Of a stretch of DNA of 40,394 nucleotides, positions 1 to 7,016 are shown piece by piece. Position 1 is the first letter of the stretch, and each line of letters opens with the position of its first letter. Where the stretch lies: the NCBI GenBank assembly GCA_944380855.1, contig CALWIW010000020.1:1-40394 (forward strand), read 5' to 3'. This stretch comes from an uncultured Clostridia bacterium. GTDB taxonomy: Bacteria > Bacillota > Clostridia > Oscillospirales > Acutalibacteraceae. The notes beneath the pieces are model-generated. The model was not told where the DNA came from. It did no database searches and saw only the letters and a list, made by a program, of their open reading frames with translations. Both the position numbers and the translations under genes were made by a program.

Positions 1-77
1 GTGGGTATAGCTTAGTTGGTTAAAGCGCCAGTTTGTGGCACTGGAGACCGTCGGTTCGAATCCGACTATCCACCCCA
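1..77 (+). tRNA. tRNA-His (anticodon GTG), missing G-1
   Basis: Cloverleaf with acceptor GTGGGTA pairing to TATCCAC, anticodon loop TTGTGGC (GTG at 35-37), the T-arm GGTTCGAATCC, discriminator C74 and encoded CCA at 75-77. The extra G at position -1 that marks histidine tRNAs would lie one base left of the window, so the gene is cut by one base. Confidence 0.96.
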
Positions 78-80
78 TTT

Positions 81-156
81 GACTCATTAGCTCAGTTGGC
101 AGAGCACTTGACTTTTAATCAAGGTGTCCGGAGTTCGAATCTCCGATGGGTCACCA
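81..156 (+). tRNA. tRNA-Lys (anticodon TTT)
   Basis: Acceptor GACTCAT pairs with ATGGGTC. The anticodon stem CTTGA/TCAAG closes loop CTTTTAA with TTT at 114-116, and CCA is encoded at 154-156. It is three bases from tRNA-His, so the two are probably cotranscribed. Confidence 0.97.
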
Positions 157-158
157 AT

Positions 159-183
159 AACCCCCGATCCTCTATCGGGGGTT
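159..183 (+). terminator. Hairpin between tRNA-Lys and tRNA-Gln
   Basis: Perfect 10-bp stem AACCCCCGAT/ATCGGGGGTT with a 5-nt loop, starting 3 bases after tRNA-Lys. It is followed only by AATTTGA, so it is a weak terminator or a processing hairpin within a tRNA transcript. Confidence 0.6.
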
Positions 184-194
184 AATTTGAATAT

Positions 195-270
195 TGGGCT
201 ATAGCCAAGCGGTAAGGCAACGGACTTTGACTCCGTCATTTCGCTGGTCCGAATCCAGCTAGCCCAGCCA
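195..270 (+). tRNA. tRNA-Gln (anticodon TTG)
   Basis: Acceptor TGGGCTA pairs with TAGCCCA. The anticodon stem ACGGA/TCCGT closes loop CTTTGAC with TTG at 227-229; discriminator G267 and CCA at 268-270. The U1-A72 pair is typical of glutamine tRNAs. Confidence 0.97.
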
Positions 271-271
271 A

Positions 272-297
272 AACCTGTCTGAAAAGGCAGGTTTTTT
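272..297 (+). terminator. Terminator of the tRNA cluster
   Basis: Stem AACCTGTC/GGCAGGTT (one G-U pair) with loop TGAAAA, followed by a long T-rich run (TTTTGTTTTTTTT). It starts two bases after tRNA-Gln and is a clear rho-independent terminator. Confidence 0.9.
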
Positions 298-306
298 GTT
301 TTTTTT

Positions 307-390
307 GCGTTTTTTACTGGATTTAAGACCCTATATAGACCCTGTACTCCAAACCGCCTTCCAAAATTTTTCACAACATTTGCTATACAG
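307..390 (-). repeat. Decayed copy of the dispersed two-hairpin repeat
   Basis: Read on the minus strand, this matches the outer parts of the copies at 8170, 11303 and 20461 (GCAAATGT, then AATTTTGGA, GGCGGTTTGGAG and GGTCTTAAA-like stretches). The inner CCAAAGGGAC hairpin is deleted and one arm of the GGAGGAC hairpin is mutated. It fills most of the gap between the tRNA terminator and comF. Confidence 0.7.
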
Positions 391-439
391 CCTTTTTTGT
401 ACATGTTAAAAATTTAAAACTAAATTCAAAATATCAGTC

Positions 440-468
440 TTTTAATAAAACCGTATAAATGATATAAT
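440..468 (+). promoter_or_regulatory. Probable sigma-A promoter of comF
   Basis: TATAAT at 463-468, 17 bases after a weak -35 TTTTAA at 440-445, with comF starting 38 bases downstream. The -10 is perfect and the -35 is poor. Confidence 0.5.
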
Positions 469-506
469 TAGTAATAGTTCAAAACAGTAAAGACAGGCGG
501 ATTATT

Positions 507-1160
507 ATGAAACCACAAAAGCTTTTCAAATACATATCTGCTTTTTTCTTTCCATGCAGATGTCCTTTCTGCGGTAAAGTCATAACTCCCGATGAAATTT
601 GCTGTAACCAATGCTCTCCGAAAATAAAAACAAATATCAGCAAGCATTTTATCGGCAACAGTTGGCTATGCACATCTCCCTTTAAATACACGGATTTACC
701 AAAGCAAGCAGTTCTCAGGCTTAAATTTAACGACTGCGGTCAGATTGCACCCTTAATGGCTGAATATATGACAGCTTCAGTCAAGGAAAGCTTTTCCGAT
801 TACAGCTTTGATATAGTCACCTTTGTTCCTATGCATAAGAAACGAAAAAGAAAATCTCTTTATAATCATTCCAAGCTTTTGGCGGCTGAAATATCAAAAA
901 ATCTTGATGTTCCCATCGCTTCCCTATTGGTTAAAACCAAAAATAACAGCTTGCAGCATAGACTTCCTTCACAGGAACGAATCAAAAATGTCAAAGGCGT
1001 TTACAGCGTAAACAAAAAATACGGTAAAACCCTAAAAGGGAAAACCGTGCTTTTGTGCGACGATGTTATCACCACAGGTTCTACGCTCAGCGAATGCTGT
1101 AAAGTGCTTGAAAAAGCGGGAGCAAAAGATGTGTTTTGCGTTGCATTTTCTAAAGCTTAA
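507..1160 (+). CDS. comF: ComF family phosphoribosyltransferase-like protein
   Basis: A 217-aa protein with the normal ComFC layout: an N-terminal zinc ribbon (C19, C22, C33, C36) and a C-terminal phosphoribosyltransferase fold with the PRPP-loop motif VLLCDDVITTGST at residues 181-193. ComFC proteins help DNA entering during natural transformation reach the cytoplasm, but homologues are widespread in Clostridia not known to be competent, so the role here is uncertain. The start has a weak site (AGGCGG) 7 bases upstream. It is followed 29 bp later by a YcxB-like gene on the same strand, and no comFA helicase gene is adjacent. Confidence 0.9.
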   Translation: MKPQKLFKYISAFFFPCRCPFCGKVITPDEICCNQCSPKIKTNISKHFIGNSWLCTSPFKYTDLPKQAVLRLKFNDCGQIAPLMAEYMTASVKESFSDYSFDIVTFVPMHKKRKRKSLYNHSKLLAAEISKNLDVPIASLLVKTKNNSLQHRLPSQERIKNVKGVYSVNKKYGKTLKGKTVLLCDDVITTGSTLSECCKVLEKAGAKDVFCVAFSKA

Positions 1161-1189
1161 TATAAAAAATATGAAAAGAGGCATACAAT

Positions 1190-1711
1190 ATGAAAGTTAA
1201 AACTATCGTCAATAAAAAAGCACTGAAAGAAATAAGAAAACACCTTATGAAACCCTCAAAAAAACTCGTAATGTCCGTATTTTATATTATTTCCTTGGCT
1301 TTGCTTATTATTTCACTTATCACAAAATCATATTCCTCATTAATTATTACAGTTGTGGGAATGGCTGTCCTTTCGTTGGGATACTTCATAGTCCTGCGAA
1401 ACAGGATAATTAATACAAATATCAAAAGAATGAAAGAGCTTTACGGAGAATCGGAAGTTGAAGGTTACTTAGAGTTTGAAGACGATGAAATAATCACAAC
1501 AAATAAAAAAACAGGCGGAAAGCTTAAAATTAAATATAAAATACTTGACAGAATGATTGAAACAGAGAATTATATTTCTTTGCTTACAAAACAGTGGCAG
1601 TTAATTATTATTGATAAGAATAAACTTAACAATGAGGAAAAGCAAGAATGCCTTGATATAATCAAAGAAAAATCGCCGGACATAAAATTTATAAAAGAAT
1701 ATAAAAAATAA
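1190..1711 (+). CDS. YcxB-like membrane protein
   Basis: A 173-aa protein with a basic N-terminus, two hydrophobic segments (about residues 27-45 and 50-68) and a polar, beta-rich cytoplasmic domain. The domain has the pattern ...GYLEFEDDEIITT...LKIKY, then a ...NYISLLT..WQLIIIDKN strand pair. This matches the YcxB-like C-terminal family (PF14317), whose function is unknown. The Shine-Dalgarno AAAAGAGG lies 9 bases before the ATG. It is probably cotranscribed with comF and ends at a strong terminator. Confidence 0.75.
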   Translation: MKVKTIVNKKALKEIRKHLMKPSKKLVMSVFYIISLALLIISLITKSYSSLIITVVGMAVLSLGYFIVLRNRIINTNIKRMKELYGESEVEGYLEFEDDEIITTNKKTGGKLKIKYKILDRMIETENYISLLTKQWQLIIIDKNKLNNEEKQECLDIIKEKSPDIKFIKEYKK

Positions 1712-1722
1712 CATATAACAAC

Positions 1723-1764
1723 AAAACCGTCATACAGTGTTTATACTACTTGTATGGCGGTTTT
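1723..1764 (+). terminator. Terminator after the comF operon
   Basis: Stem AAAACCGTCATACA/TGTATGGCGGTTTT (one G-U pair) with a 14-nt loop, running into TTTTTATTATG. It lies 12 bases after the YcxB-like stop. Confidence 0.88.
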
Positions 1765-1799
1765 TATTATGACGTTATGTATTATTATTTTCAAAATCA

Positions 1800-1829
1800 G
1801 AACAGGGAGTTAAAAAAGCTCCCTGTTCA
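1800..1829 (-). terminator. Terminator of dpaAB
   Basis: Perfect 10-bp stem GAACAGGGAG/CTCCCTGTTC with a 10-nt loop, 32 bases beyond the dpaB stop. On the minus strand it is followed by TGATTTTG, a modest T-run. Confidence 0.65.
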
Positions 1830-1861
1830 GCAATTAATTATTTTCATAATTAGGAAATAAA

Positions 1862-2440
1862 TTAACAAACTTTAAAAAGAGGTTGAATTTGACGGTAATT
1901 TAATGCTTCTTCCAACGCCTGCGGCAGCAGTTCAAAATCCGCAACAAGAGAATTGGGTTTATTAACACAATCGTCCTGAGCCATCGGCACAAAGAAAATA
2001 TTTTTTACATTAAACAGTCTTCCTATATTTTGTGCAGAGCTTCCCAAGGCGTCATTTGTTGCCGGTGCAAGCAAAACCGGTCTTTGTATTCGTAAATGGG
2101 ATTTAACTGCCATTGTAACGCTGGTATCGGTAATTCCGTTGGCAAGCTTAGCCAATGTATTGCCGGTACACGGAGCCACCACAAGTATATCGCACATTTT
2201 TTTAGGACCTATTGGTTCTGCACCGCTGATTGTTGAAATAACTTTTTTACCGGAAATATCCTCAATTTTTTCTGCAAAGTCTTTTGCTTTTCCGAATCTT
2301 GTATCAGTGCCGTAAGCATTTTCCGACATAATAGGAATAAGCTCGTAACCGAGTTCTGATAGTTTCTCAAATTGTTTTATTACTTTTGAGAACGTGCAGT
2401 AAGATCCGCAAAAAGCAAAGCCGACAGTGGCCTTTTTCAC
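1862..2440 (-). CDS. dpaB: Dipicolinate synthase subunit B
   Basis: A 192-aa flavoprotein-fold protein (SpoVFB) with N-terminal VGFAFCGSYCTFSK, the central VVAPCTGNTLAKLANGITD and LLAPATND. With DpaA it makes dipicolinic acid in the mother cell; DPA with calcium dehydrates the spore core. It starts at GTG (2438-2440), whose last two bases overlap the dpaA stop. The site GGGAGG lies 7 bases upstream, inside dpaA. Length and gene order match the family, and the overlap implies translational coupling. It is direct evidence that the organism forms endospores. Confidence 0.95.
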   Translation of the reverse strand: MKKATVGFAFCGSYCTFSKVIKQFEKLSELGYELIPIMSENAYGTDTRFGKAKDFAEKIEDISGKKVISTISGAEPIGPKKMCDILVVAPCTGNTLAKLANGITDTSVTMAVKSHLRIQRPVLLAPATNDALGSSAQNIGRLFNVKNIFFVPMAQDDCVNKPNSLVADFELLPQALEEALNYRQIQPLFKVC

Positions 2441-3312
2441 ATTTCAGCCTCCCTGAGCATATTTACAACTGTGTCTTTTATTATTTTACCGGCAGTATCC
2501 GGCGACATTTTTCCCGGAAGGGAGAGGGCGTGTATGGCTTTAATTCCCAATTCCTCAGAAACCTTAAAGTCCACCCCTCCGGGAACAGATGCCAAATCTA
2601 TAATCAAGGTTTTCTTATCCAAACGGGACAGCAGTTTTTTATCAAACACCATATGAGGAACCGTATTGAAAATTATCTCAAAGTCAAGCTGACATATTTC
2701 CAGCCCGTCGGTTCTCAGAGAATTCATGCCGTTTGCCTCAATCCACCCTATATCCTCAGGTTTTCTTGCACTTACCCACACGGAAGCCCAAAGTCTTTTA
2801 AGCATAGGGGCCAAAACCTTTCCTATTCTTCCGCAGCCGCATACAAGACACTTGCTTGAGCAAATGGTCTTTTCCGTATTTCCCATTGCAACATATAAAG
2901 CACCCTCGGCAGTGGGCATTGCGTTTCTTACGGCGAAGTCCTCTCTTTCACCGTAGTCATAAAGTTTTGACGCTGAAAGCTGAGGATACAATGTCAAAAG
3001 CTTTTCTTTCATGGGTGTAAATACAGTTTTATCTTTAAGGAGAGGAACAATTTCTTTCCCGAAATCTACAGCCTTTTCTCCGTAAACGCAGTTTAAGTTT
3101 CCCTCTTTTATCGGCGGAACAGGAAGCAATATAATCTCACTTTCCTGTACCGTTTTCTTTATATCTTCTTCAAAAAAATCAAGCTTTTCGGGGTATTTGT
3201 CAAAACACGCCGCTTTAACGGAGAAACCCTCTTCACACAGGTATTTTCCTGTGTATACCAGTCTTTTATCTCCGCCCAAAATTCCTACTGATGGCTTATT
3301 TTCTGTATACAT
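2437..3312 (-). CDS. dpaA: Dipicolinate synthase subunit A
   Basis: A 291-aa SpoVFA protein with N-terminal GILGGDKRLVYTGKYL and a dehydrogenase-type nucleotide-binding stretch, CLVCGCGRIGKVLAPMLKRL, near residue 150. It acts on the dihydrodipicolinate branch of lysine synthesis in the mother cell. It shares 4 bp with dpaB. The region upstream of its ATG holds a good match to a sigma-K promoter (3356-3382), as expected for a late mother-cell gene. The ribosome-binding site (ACGGTGAAG) is weak. Confidence 0.95.
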   Translation of the reverse strand: MYTENKPSVGILGGDKRLVYTGKYLCEEGFSVKAACFDKYPEKLDFFEEDIKKTVQESEIILLPVPPIKEGNLNCVYGEKAVDFGKEIVPLLKDKTVFTPMKEKLLTLYPQLSASKLYDYGEREDFAVRNAMPTAEGALYVAMGNTEKTICSSKCLVCGCGRIGKVLAPMLKRLWASVWVSARKPEDIGWIEANGMNSLRTDGLEICQLDFEIIFNTVPHMVFDKKLLSRLDKKTLIIDLASVPGGVDFKVSEELGIKAIHALSLPGKMSPDTAGKIIKDTVVNMLREAEM

Positions 3313-3355
3313 AACGCTTCACCGTCTTTCAAAGAACCATAAAATGATTACACAC

Positions 3356-3382
3356 TATACTATGTATTTTTGCCGTAAATGT
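3356..3382 (-). promoter_or_regulatory. Sigma-K-like promoter of dpaAB
   Basis: On the minus strand the -10 CATAGTATA (3364-3356) matches the sigma-K consensus CATAnnnTA exactly. The -35 ACA (3382-3380) is 15 bases upstream. The predicted start would give a leader of about 37 bases. Sigma-K control of spoVF operons is established in Bacillus; here it is inferred from the motif. Confidence 0.65.
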
Positions 3383-3429
3383 TCTTTATTTAGTTTTTAT
3401 GGCATTATATTAAATTTAATAACAAAACA

Positions 3430-3541
3430 GCTCTGCTACAATCTAACTGTAACAGAGCTTGTTTTTAATCCGAGTGATTAGCCGCCTTGTAATGACGTTT
3501 ATTTCCTAATATAACCTTTGCGAGGCGGATTCAAAAAAAGA
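3430..3541 (-). repeat. Tandem hairpin/terminator unit 1 (leftmost)
   Basis: The first of three adjacent copies. It holds an 11-bp hairpin at 3430-3458 (GCTCTGCTACA/TGTAACAGAGC, loop 7) followed on the minus strand by TGTTTTGTT. A second stem lies at 3482-3528 (CCGCCTTGTAA/TTGCGAGGCGG) around a 25-nt AT-rich loop. It is the most divergent copy. Confidence 0.85.
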
Positions 3542-3659
3542 CTCTGTCACAGACCTAACTGCAACAGAGCCATTGCTATTTCTAAAGAAAATGTCTCGCC
3601 CGCCTTGCAATGGACTTAATTTCTTAAAATAACCTTTGCAAGGCGGATTTAAAAAAAGA
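3542..3659 (-). repeat. Tandem hairpin/terminator unit 2 (middle)
   Basis: A 118-bp unit. On the minus strand the hairpin 3569-3542 (CTCTGTTGCAG/CTGTGACAGAG, loop TTAGGT) runs into CTTTTTTT, a textbook terminator. The second stem at 3600-3646, CCGCCTTGCAA/TTGCAAGGCGG, is perfect over 11 bp. Confidence 0.88.
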
Positions 3660-3768
3660 CTCTGTCACAGACCTAACTGCAACAGAGCCATTGCTATTTC
3701 TAAAGAAAACGTCTCGCCCGCCTTGTGATGACCCTAATTCCCCAATATAACCCTTGCAAGGCGGTTTT
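3660..3768 (-). repeat. Tandem hairpin/terminator unit 3 (next to the kinase-like gene)
   Basis: Nearly identical to unit 2 over its first 60 bases. Terminator hairpin at 3687-3660 with the T-run CTTTTTTT on the minus strand, and a second stem at 3718-3764 (CCGCCTTGTGA/TTGCAAGGCGG). It begins 10 bases past the stop of the kinase-like gene, so the array ends the livHMGF transcript. Confidence 0.88.
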
Positions 3769-3773
3769 AAAAA

Positions 3774-4391
3774 TCAACGGTTGAAAATTTTGATGTATTC
3801 TTCGATTATGTCAACGCACTTTTCAAAACCAAGCTTGCTGGAATCCAGGGACAAATCGTAATTTCTTGCATTGTCCCACTCTGTTCCTGCATAGTACCTG
3901 TGATAATCGGCACGTCTTTTGTCTGTTTTTGTGATAATTTTCAGTGCTTCCTTTTCGTCTACACCGTAAAGCTCGCACACGTTCTTTACACAGGCTTCCT
4001 GAGAAGCATATACAAAAACGCTTATTACGTTGGGCATATCCTTTAAAATAAAGTCGGCACATCTTCCAACTATAACGCAGCTGCTTTCCTGAGCCAAATC
4101 TCTGATTATCTTTGCCTGATAATTAAAAAGGTTATCGTCAGAAGTAAAATCACTGCTGTCGGGAGGCAAAATCTTATGGTCATAAACAAAAGGCTTTTTA
4201 AAAAAGGATTTTTTCACATTTTCATCTGCCAAACCAAACAAAGCCGCATTTATACCGCTTTCCTCAGACGCAAGGTAAATAAGCTCTTTGTCATAAAAAT
4301 GAACGTTCAAACGCTCGGACAGCATACCGCCTATTATACGTCCTCCGCTTCCGAAACCTCTGTTAATAGCTATTACAGTTTTATCGCTCAT
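3774..4391 (-). CDS. Cytidylate kinase-like family protein
   Basis: A 205-aa P-loop protein of the cytidylate kinase-like family (PF13189), with VIAINRGFGSGGRIIG as a relaxed Walker A near residue 7 and VIVGRCADFIL in the middle. Proteins of this family are often annotated as kinases without a proven substrate. I place the start at 4391 (MSDKTVIAI) because CGGAGG lies 8 bases upstream; a GTG at 4400 would leave no room. It is 17 bases after livF and is the last gene of the transporter operon, an unusual partner with no known link to amino acid uptake. Confidence 0.82.
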   Translation of the reverse strand: MSDKTVIAINRGFGSGGRIIGGMLSERLNVHFYDKELIYLASEESGINAALFGLADENVKKSFFKKPFVYDHKILPPDSSDFTSDDNLFNYQAKIIRDLAQESSCVIVGRCADFILKDMPNVISVFVYASQEACVKNVCELYGVDEKEALKIITKTDKRRADYHRYYAGTEWDNARNYDLSLDSSKLGFEKCVDIIEEYIKIFNR

Positions 4392-4408
4392 AAAAGTCAC
4401 CTCCGATT

Positions 4409-5119
4409 TTATTCTCCCAAATATGCCTTTTTAATTTGGTCGTTGTTCATAAGCTCTTTGGCGTCGCCCTCCAAAACAATCTTTCCTGTTTCAAGAACAT
4501 AAGCCCTGTTTGCAATTGAAAGAGCCTTTTTCGCATTCTGCTCTACCAAAAGAACCGTAGTTCCGCTTTTATTAATAGACTGAATAATATCGAATATTTC
4601 AGAAACAAGCAAAGGTGAAAGACCCATTGACGGCTCGTCCATCAAAACAATTTTAGGCTTGCTCATCAAAGCTCGTCCCATAGCAAGCATCTGCTGTTCA
4701 CCGCCGCTGAGAGTTCCCGCAATCTGCTTTTTTCTTTCTTCAAGACGGGGAAAACGCTTGTAAATCGTTTCAAGGCTTTCCGCTATTTCCTTTTTGTCGG
4801 AACGGGTGTAGGCACCCAAAATAAGGTTTTCATAAACAGTAAGCTGCTGAAAAATTCTTCTTCCCTCGGGAACGTGAGCCATACCCATCTCTACAATTTT
4901 ATGAGGCTGGGTTTTTGTAAGCTCCTTGCCGTTAAAAAGAATACTTCCCTCTTTAGCCTTTAAAAGTCCTGAAACCGTGTGCAGAGTTGTTGTCTTTCCT
5001 GCACCGTTTGCACCGATAAGAGCAATTATTTCCCCCTGCTCTACCTTAAAAGAGATACCTTTAATAGCCTGAATCATTCCGTAATTGACTTTAAGATTTG
5101 ATACCTCAAGCATCGCCAT
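4409..5119 (-). CDS. livF: Branched-chain amino acid ABC transporter ATPase LivF
   Basis: A 236-aa ABC ATPase with Walker A GANGAGKT at residues 36-43, signature LSGGEQQ, Walker B KIVLMDEPSMGL and the LivF-type ending with TGKIVLEGDAKEL. It pairs with LivG to power LivHM. The start is the ATG at 5119 (MAMLEV), 8 bases after AAGGAGG; an ATG at 5143 would translate through that site and overlap livG further. The Shine-Dalgarno overlaps the livG stop, so translation is probably coupled. Confidence 0.94.
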   Translation of the reverse strand: MAMLEVSNLKVNYGMIQAIKGISFKVEQGEIIALIGANGAGKTTTLHTVSGLLKAKEGSILFNGKELTKTQPHKIVEMGMAHVPEGRRIFQQLTVYENLILGAYTRSDKKEIAESLETIYKRFPRLEERKKQIAGTLSGGEQQMLAMGRALMSKPKIVLMDEPSMGLSPLLVSEIFDIIQSINKSGTTVLLVEQNAKKALSIANRAYVLETGKIVLEGDAKELMNNDQIKKAYLGE

Positions 5120-5132
5120 AAAAAATACCTCC

Positions 5133-5891
5133 TTACTCGCCAAGATATGCCGTAATAACTTCCGGATTGTTCAAAACCGCAGAGGTTTCGCCCTTTGCAA
5201 GCTCCATACCGAAGTTCAAAACGGTAAGCTGTTCACAAATACCGCTTACAAGACGCATATCATGCTCTATAAGCAAAATTGTCATATCAAACTCGTCACG
5301 GACAAATCTTATTGTCTGCATGAGCTCTTCCGTTTCGTTTGGGTTCATTCCTGCCGCAGGCTCGTCCAAAAGCAAAAGCTTTGGGTGTGTTGCTAAGGCA
5401 CGGGCAATTTCAAGCTTTCTCTGCTTTCCGTAAGGAAGATTTTCAGCAGTTACGGAAGCCTCTTTGTCAAGGTCAAAAACCTTTAAAATCTCCATTGCCT
5501 CTTTGTTCATTGCTTTTTCCTGCTTAAAATATGAGGGCAGTCTGAATACTCCGGCAAAGGCCGAATACTTGCAGTTGTTGTGAAGACCTACCTTAACATT
5601 GTCAAGCACAGACATTTTTGAAAAAAGTCTGATGTTCTGGAAAGTTCTTGCAATTCCCTTATGATTAATCTGAGCCTGAGATTTTCCGTTTAACACCTCG
5701 CCGTCAAGGGCAAAGGTTCCGATTGTAGGTTTGTAAACACCGGTCAGCAGGTTGAATACTGTTGTCTTTCCTGCACCGTTGGGACCGATAAGTCCGTACA
5801 AAGTTCCTTTTTCTATTTGAAGGTTGAGTCCGTCAACAGCTCTAAGACCTCCGAAAGAAATTCCGAGATTTTTTACCTCAAGTAATGCCAT
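5133..5891 (-). CDS. livG: Branched-chain amino acid ABC transporter ATPase LivG
   Basis: A 252-aa ATPase with Walker A GPNGAGKTT (36-44), the LivG-type degenerate signature LPYGKQRKLEIARAL, Walker B LLLLDEPAAGMNPNE and the LivG insertion. It is the second ATPase of a LIV-I-type importer. Its ATG shares one base with the livM stop (TGATG), a sign of coupled translation. Confidence 0.95.
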   Translation of the reverse strand: MALLEVKNLGISFGGLRAVDGLNLQIEKGTLYGLIGPNGAGKTTVFNLLTGVYKPTIGTFALDGEVLNGKSQAQINHKGIARTFQNIRLFSKMSVLDNVKVGLHNNCKYSAFAGVFRLPSYFKQEKAMNKEAMEILKVFDLDKEASVTAENLPYGKQRKLEIARALATHPKLLLLDEPAAGMNPNETEELMQTIRFVRDEFDMTILLIEHDMRLVSGICEQLTVLNFGMELAKGETSAVLNNPEVITAYLGE

Positions 5892-7006
5892 CAGACCTCA
5901 GCCTCCTTTACTGTTTCAGGTTCTTTTCCTTTTGGGGATTTGTTTTTATTATTTTTAAATTGATTAAGCTTATTCTTAATTGTGTCGTTGTTGTTAATAA
6001 GCATCATCACAATAAGAATTATAGCATATATGAGCATTCTGTAGTTGTTTATGTCGTCGTTAAACTGTCTTAACACCTCAGGCAGAGCATAGAGGATAAT
6101 TGTAGCGATTACAGAGCCTCTGAGACTTGCCATACCGCCCAAAACAACATAAACAAGAACCATAATTGACATCATGTAACCGAAGTTCTTTGTAGTTGCC
6201 GAAAGTGAAGCGGTGTTGTGTGAATACAACGCACCGGCAACACCTGCAAAAAACGCAGCAAGAGCAAAAGCGATAAGCTTATATTTTGTCACGTTAATTC
6301 CCACAGAAGCTGCGGCAATTCTGTTATCTCTGATTGCGGTAATAGCACGGCCTGTTCTGGAATTTACAAAATTCATTATAACAATAAGGGTTATCATAAC
6401 AAGGATAAAACCGATGATGAAATTGGAATCTCTCGGCGTTCCCGTAATACCCTGAGGACCGTTAAGAATAATTTTTCCGCCGTTTGTATAATCAATATTG
6501 AGCTTTGTGGAATCCTCAATAGCTATATGTATTCCGTTGTTGTCAACTCCAACATAAAGCACGTTCATAAGATTCTTTATAATCTCGCCGAAAGCCAAGG
6601 TAACAATAGCAAGGTAGTCACCTCTGAGTCGAAGAACAGGGATACCTACTATTACGCCGAAGATTGCGGCAAATATACCGCCTATGAGAATTGCAATGGC
6701 AAAACGCAAAAGGGAATTGCTTATGGTGCTTTGAGTCATTATGGAAAACAAACTGGAAGTGTAAGCTCCCACACACATAAAGCCCGCATGACCCAAGCTA
6801 AGCTCTCCCAGATAACCTACAACAAGGTTCAGAGAAACCGCCATTATAACATATATGCAGATTGGCACCAAAAGTCCCTGATAAAGACTTCCCATGCTTC
6901 CGGAAGCCTGCCAAAACTGAACTGCCGCAAAGATAACCACACATATTAAAAGTGTGATAAAATTTTTCTTTGTAAGGGGATTAAGATTTGAAACACTTTT
7001 TTTCAT
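5891..7006 (-). CDS. livM: Branched-chain amino acid ABC transporter permease LivM
   Basis: A 371-aa inner-membrane permease with about ten hydrophobic segments and the conserved LivM stretches LSLGHAGFMCVGAYTSSL, LRLRGDYLAIVTLAFGEI and the coupling-helix region SRTGRAITAIRDNRIAA. The C-terminal 35 residues are an Asn/Lys-rich cytoplasmic tail (INNNDTIKNKLNQFKNNKNK). It forms the channel with LivH. Confidence 0.94.
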   Translation of the reverse strand: MKKSVSNLNPLTKKNFITLLICVVIFAAVQFWQASGSMGSLYQGLLVPICIYVIMAVSLNLVVGYLGELSLGHAGFMCVGAYTSSLFSIMTQSTISNSLLRFAIAILIGGIFAAIFGVIVGIPVLRLRGDYLAIVTLAFGEIIKNLMNVLYVGVDNNGIHIAIEDSTKLNIDYTNGGKIILNGPQGITGTPRDSNFIIGFILVMITLIVIMNFVNSRTGRAITAIRDNRIAAASVGINVTKYKLIAFALAAFFAGVAGALYSHNTASLSATTKNFGYMMSIMVLVYVVLGGMASLRGSVIATIILYALPEVLRQFNDDINNYRMLIYAIILIVMMLINNNDTIKNKLNQFKNNKNKSPKGKEPETVKEAEV

Positions 7007-7016
7007 ATCCTATCAC

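Noticed and set aside
87-404. 105-aa minus-strand open frame over the tRNA cluster
   Set aside because: It is the complement of tRNA-Lys, tRNA-Gln and the decayed repeat; translations of tRNA antisense often look like small proteins.
3430-3768. CRISPR array
   Set aside because: Units are over 100 bp, repeats and spacers are not distinguishable, only three copies exist and no cas genes are present.
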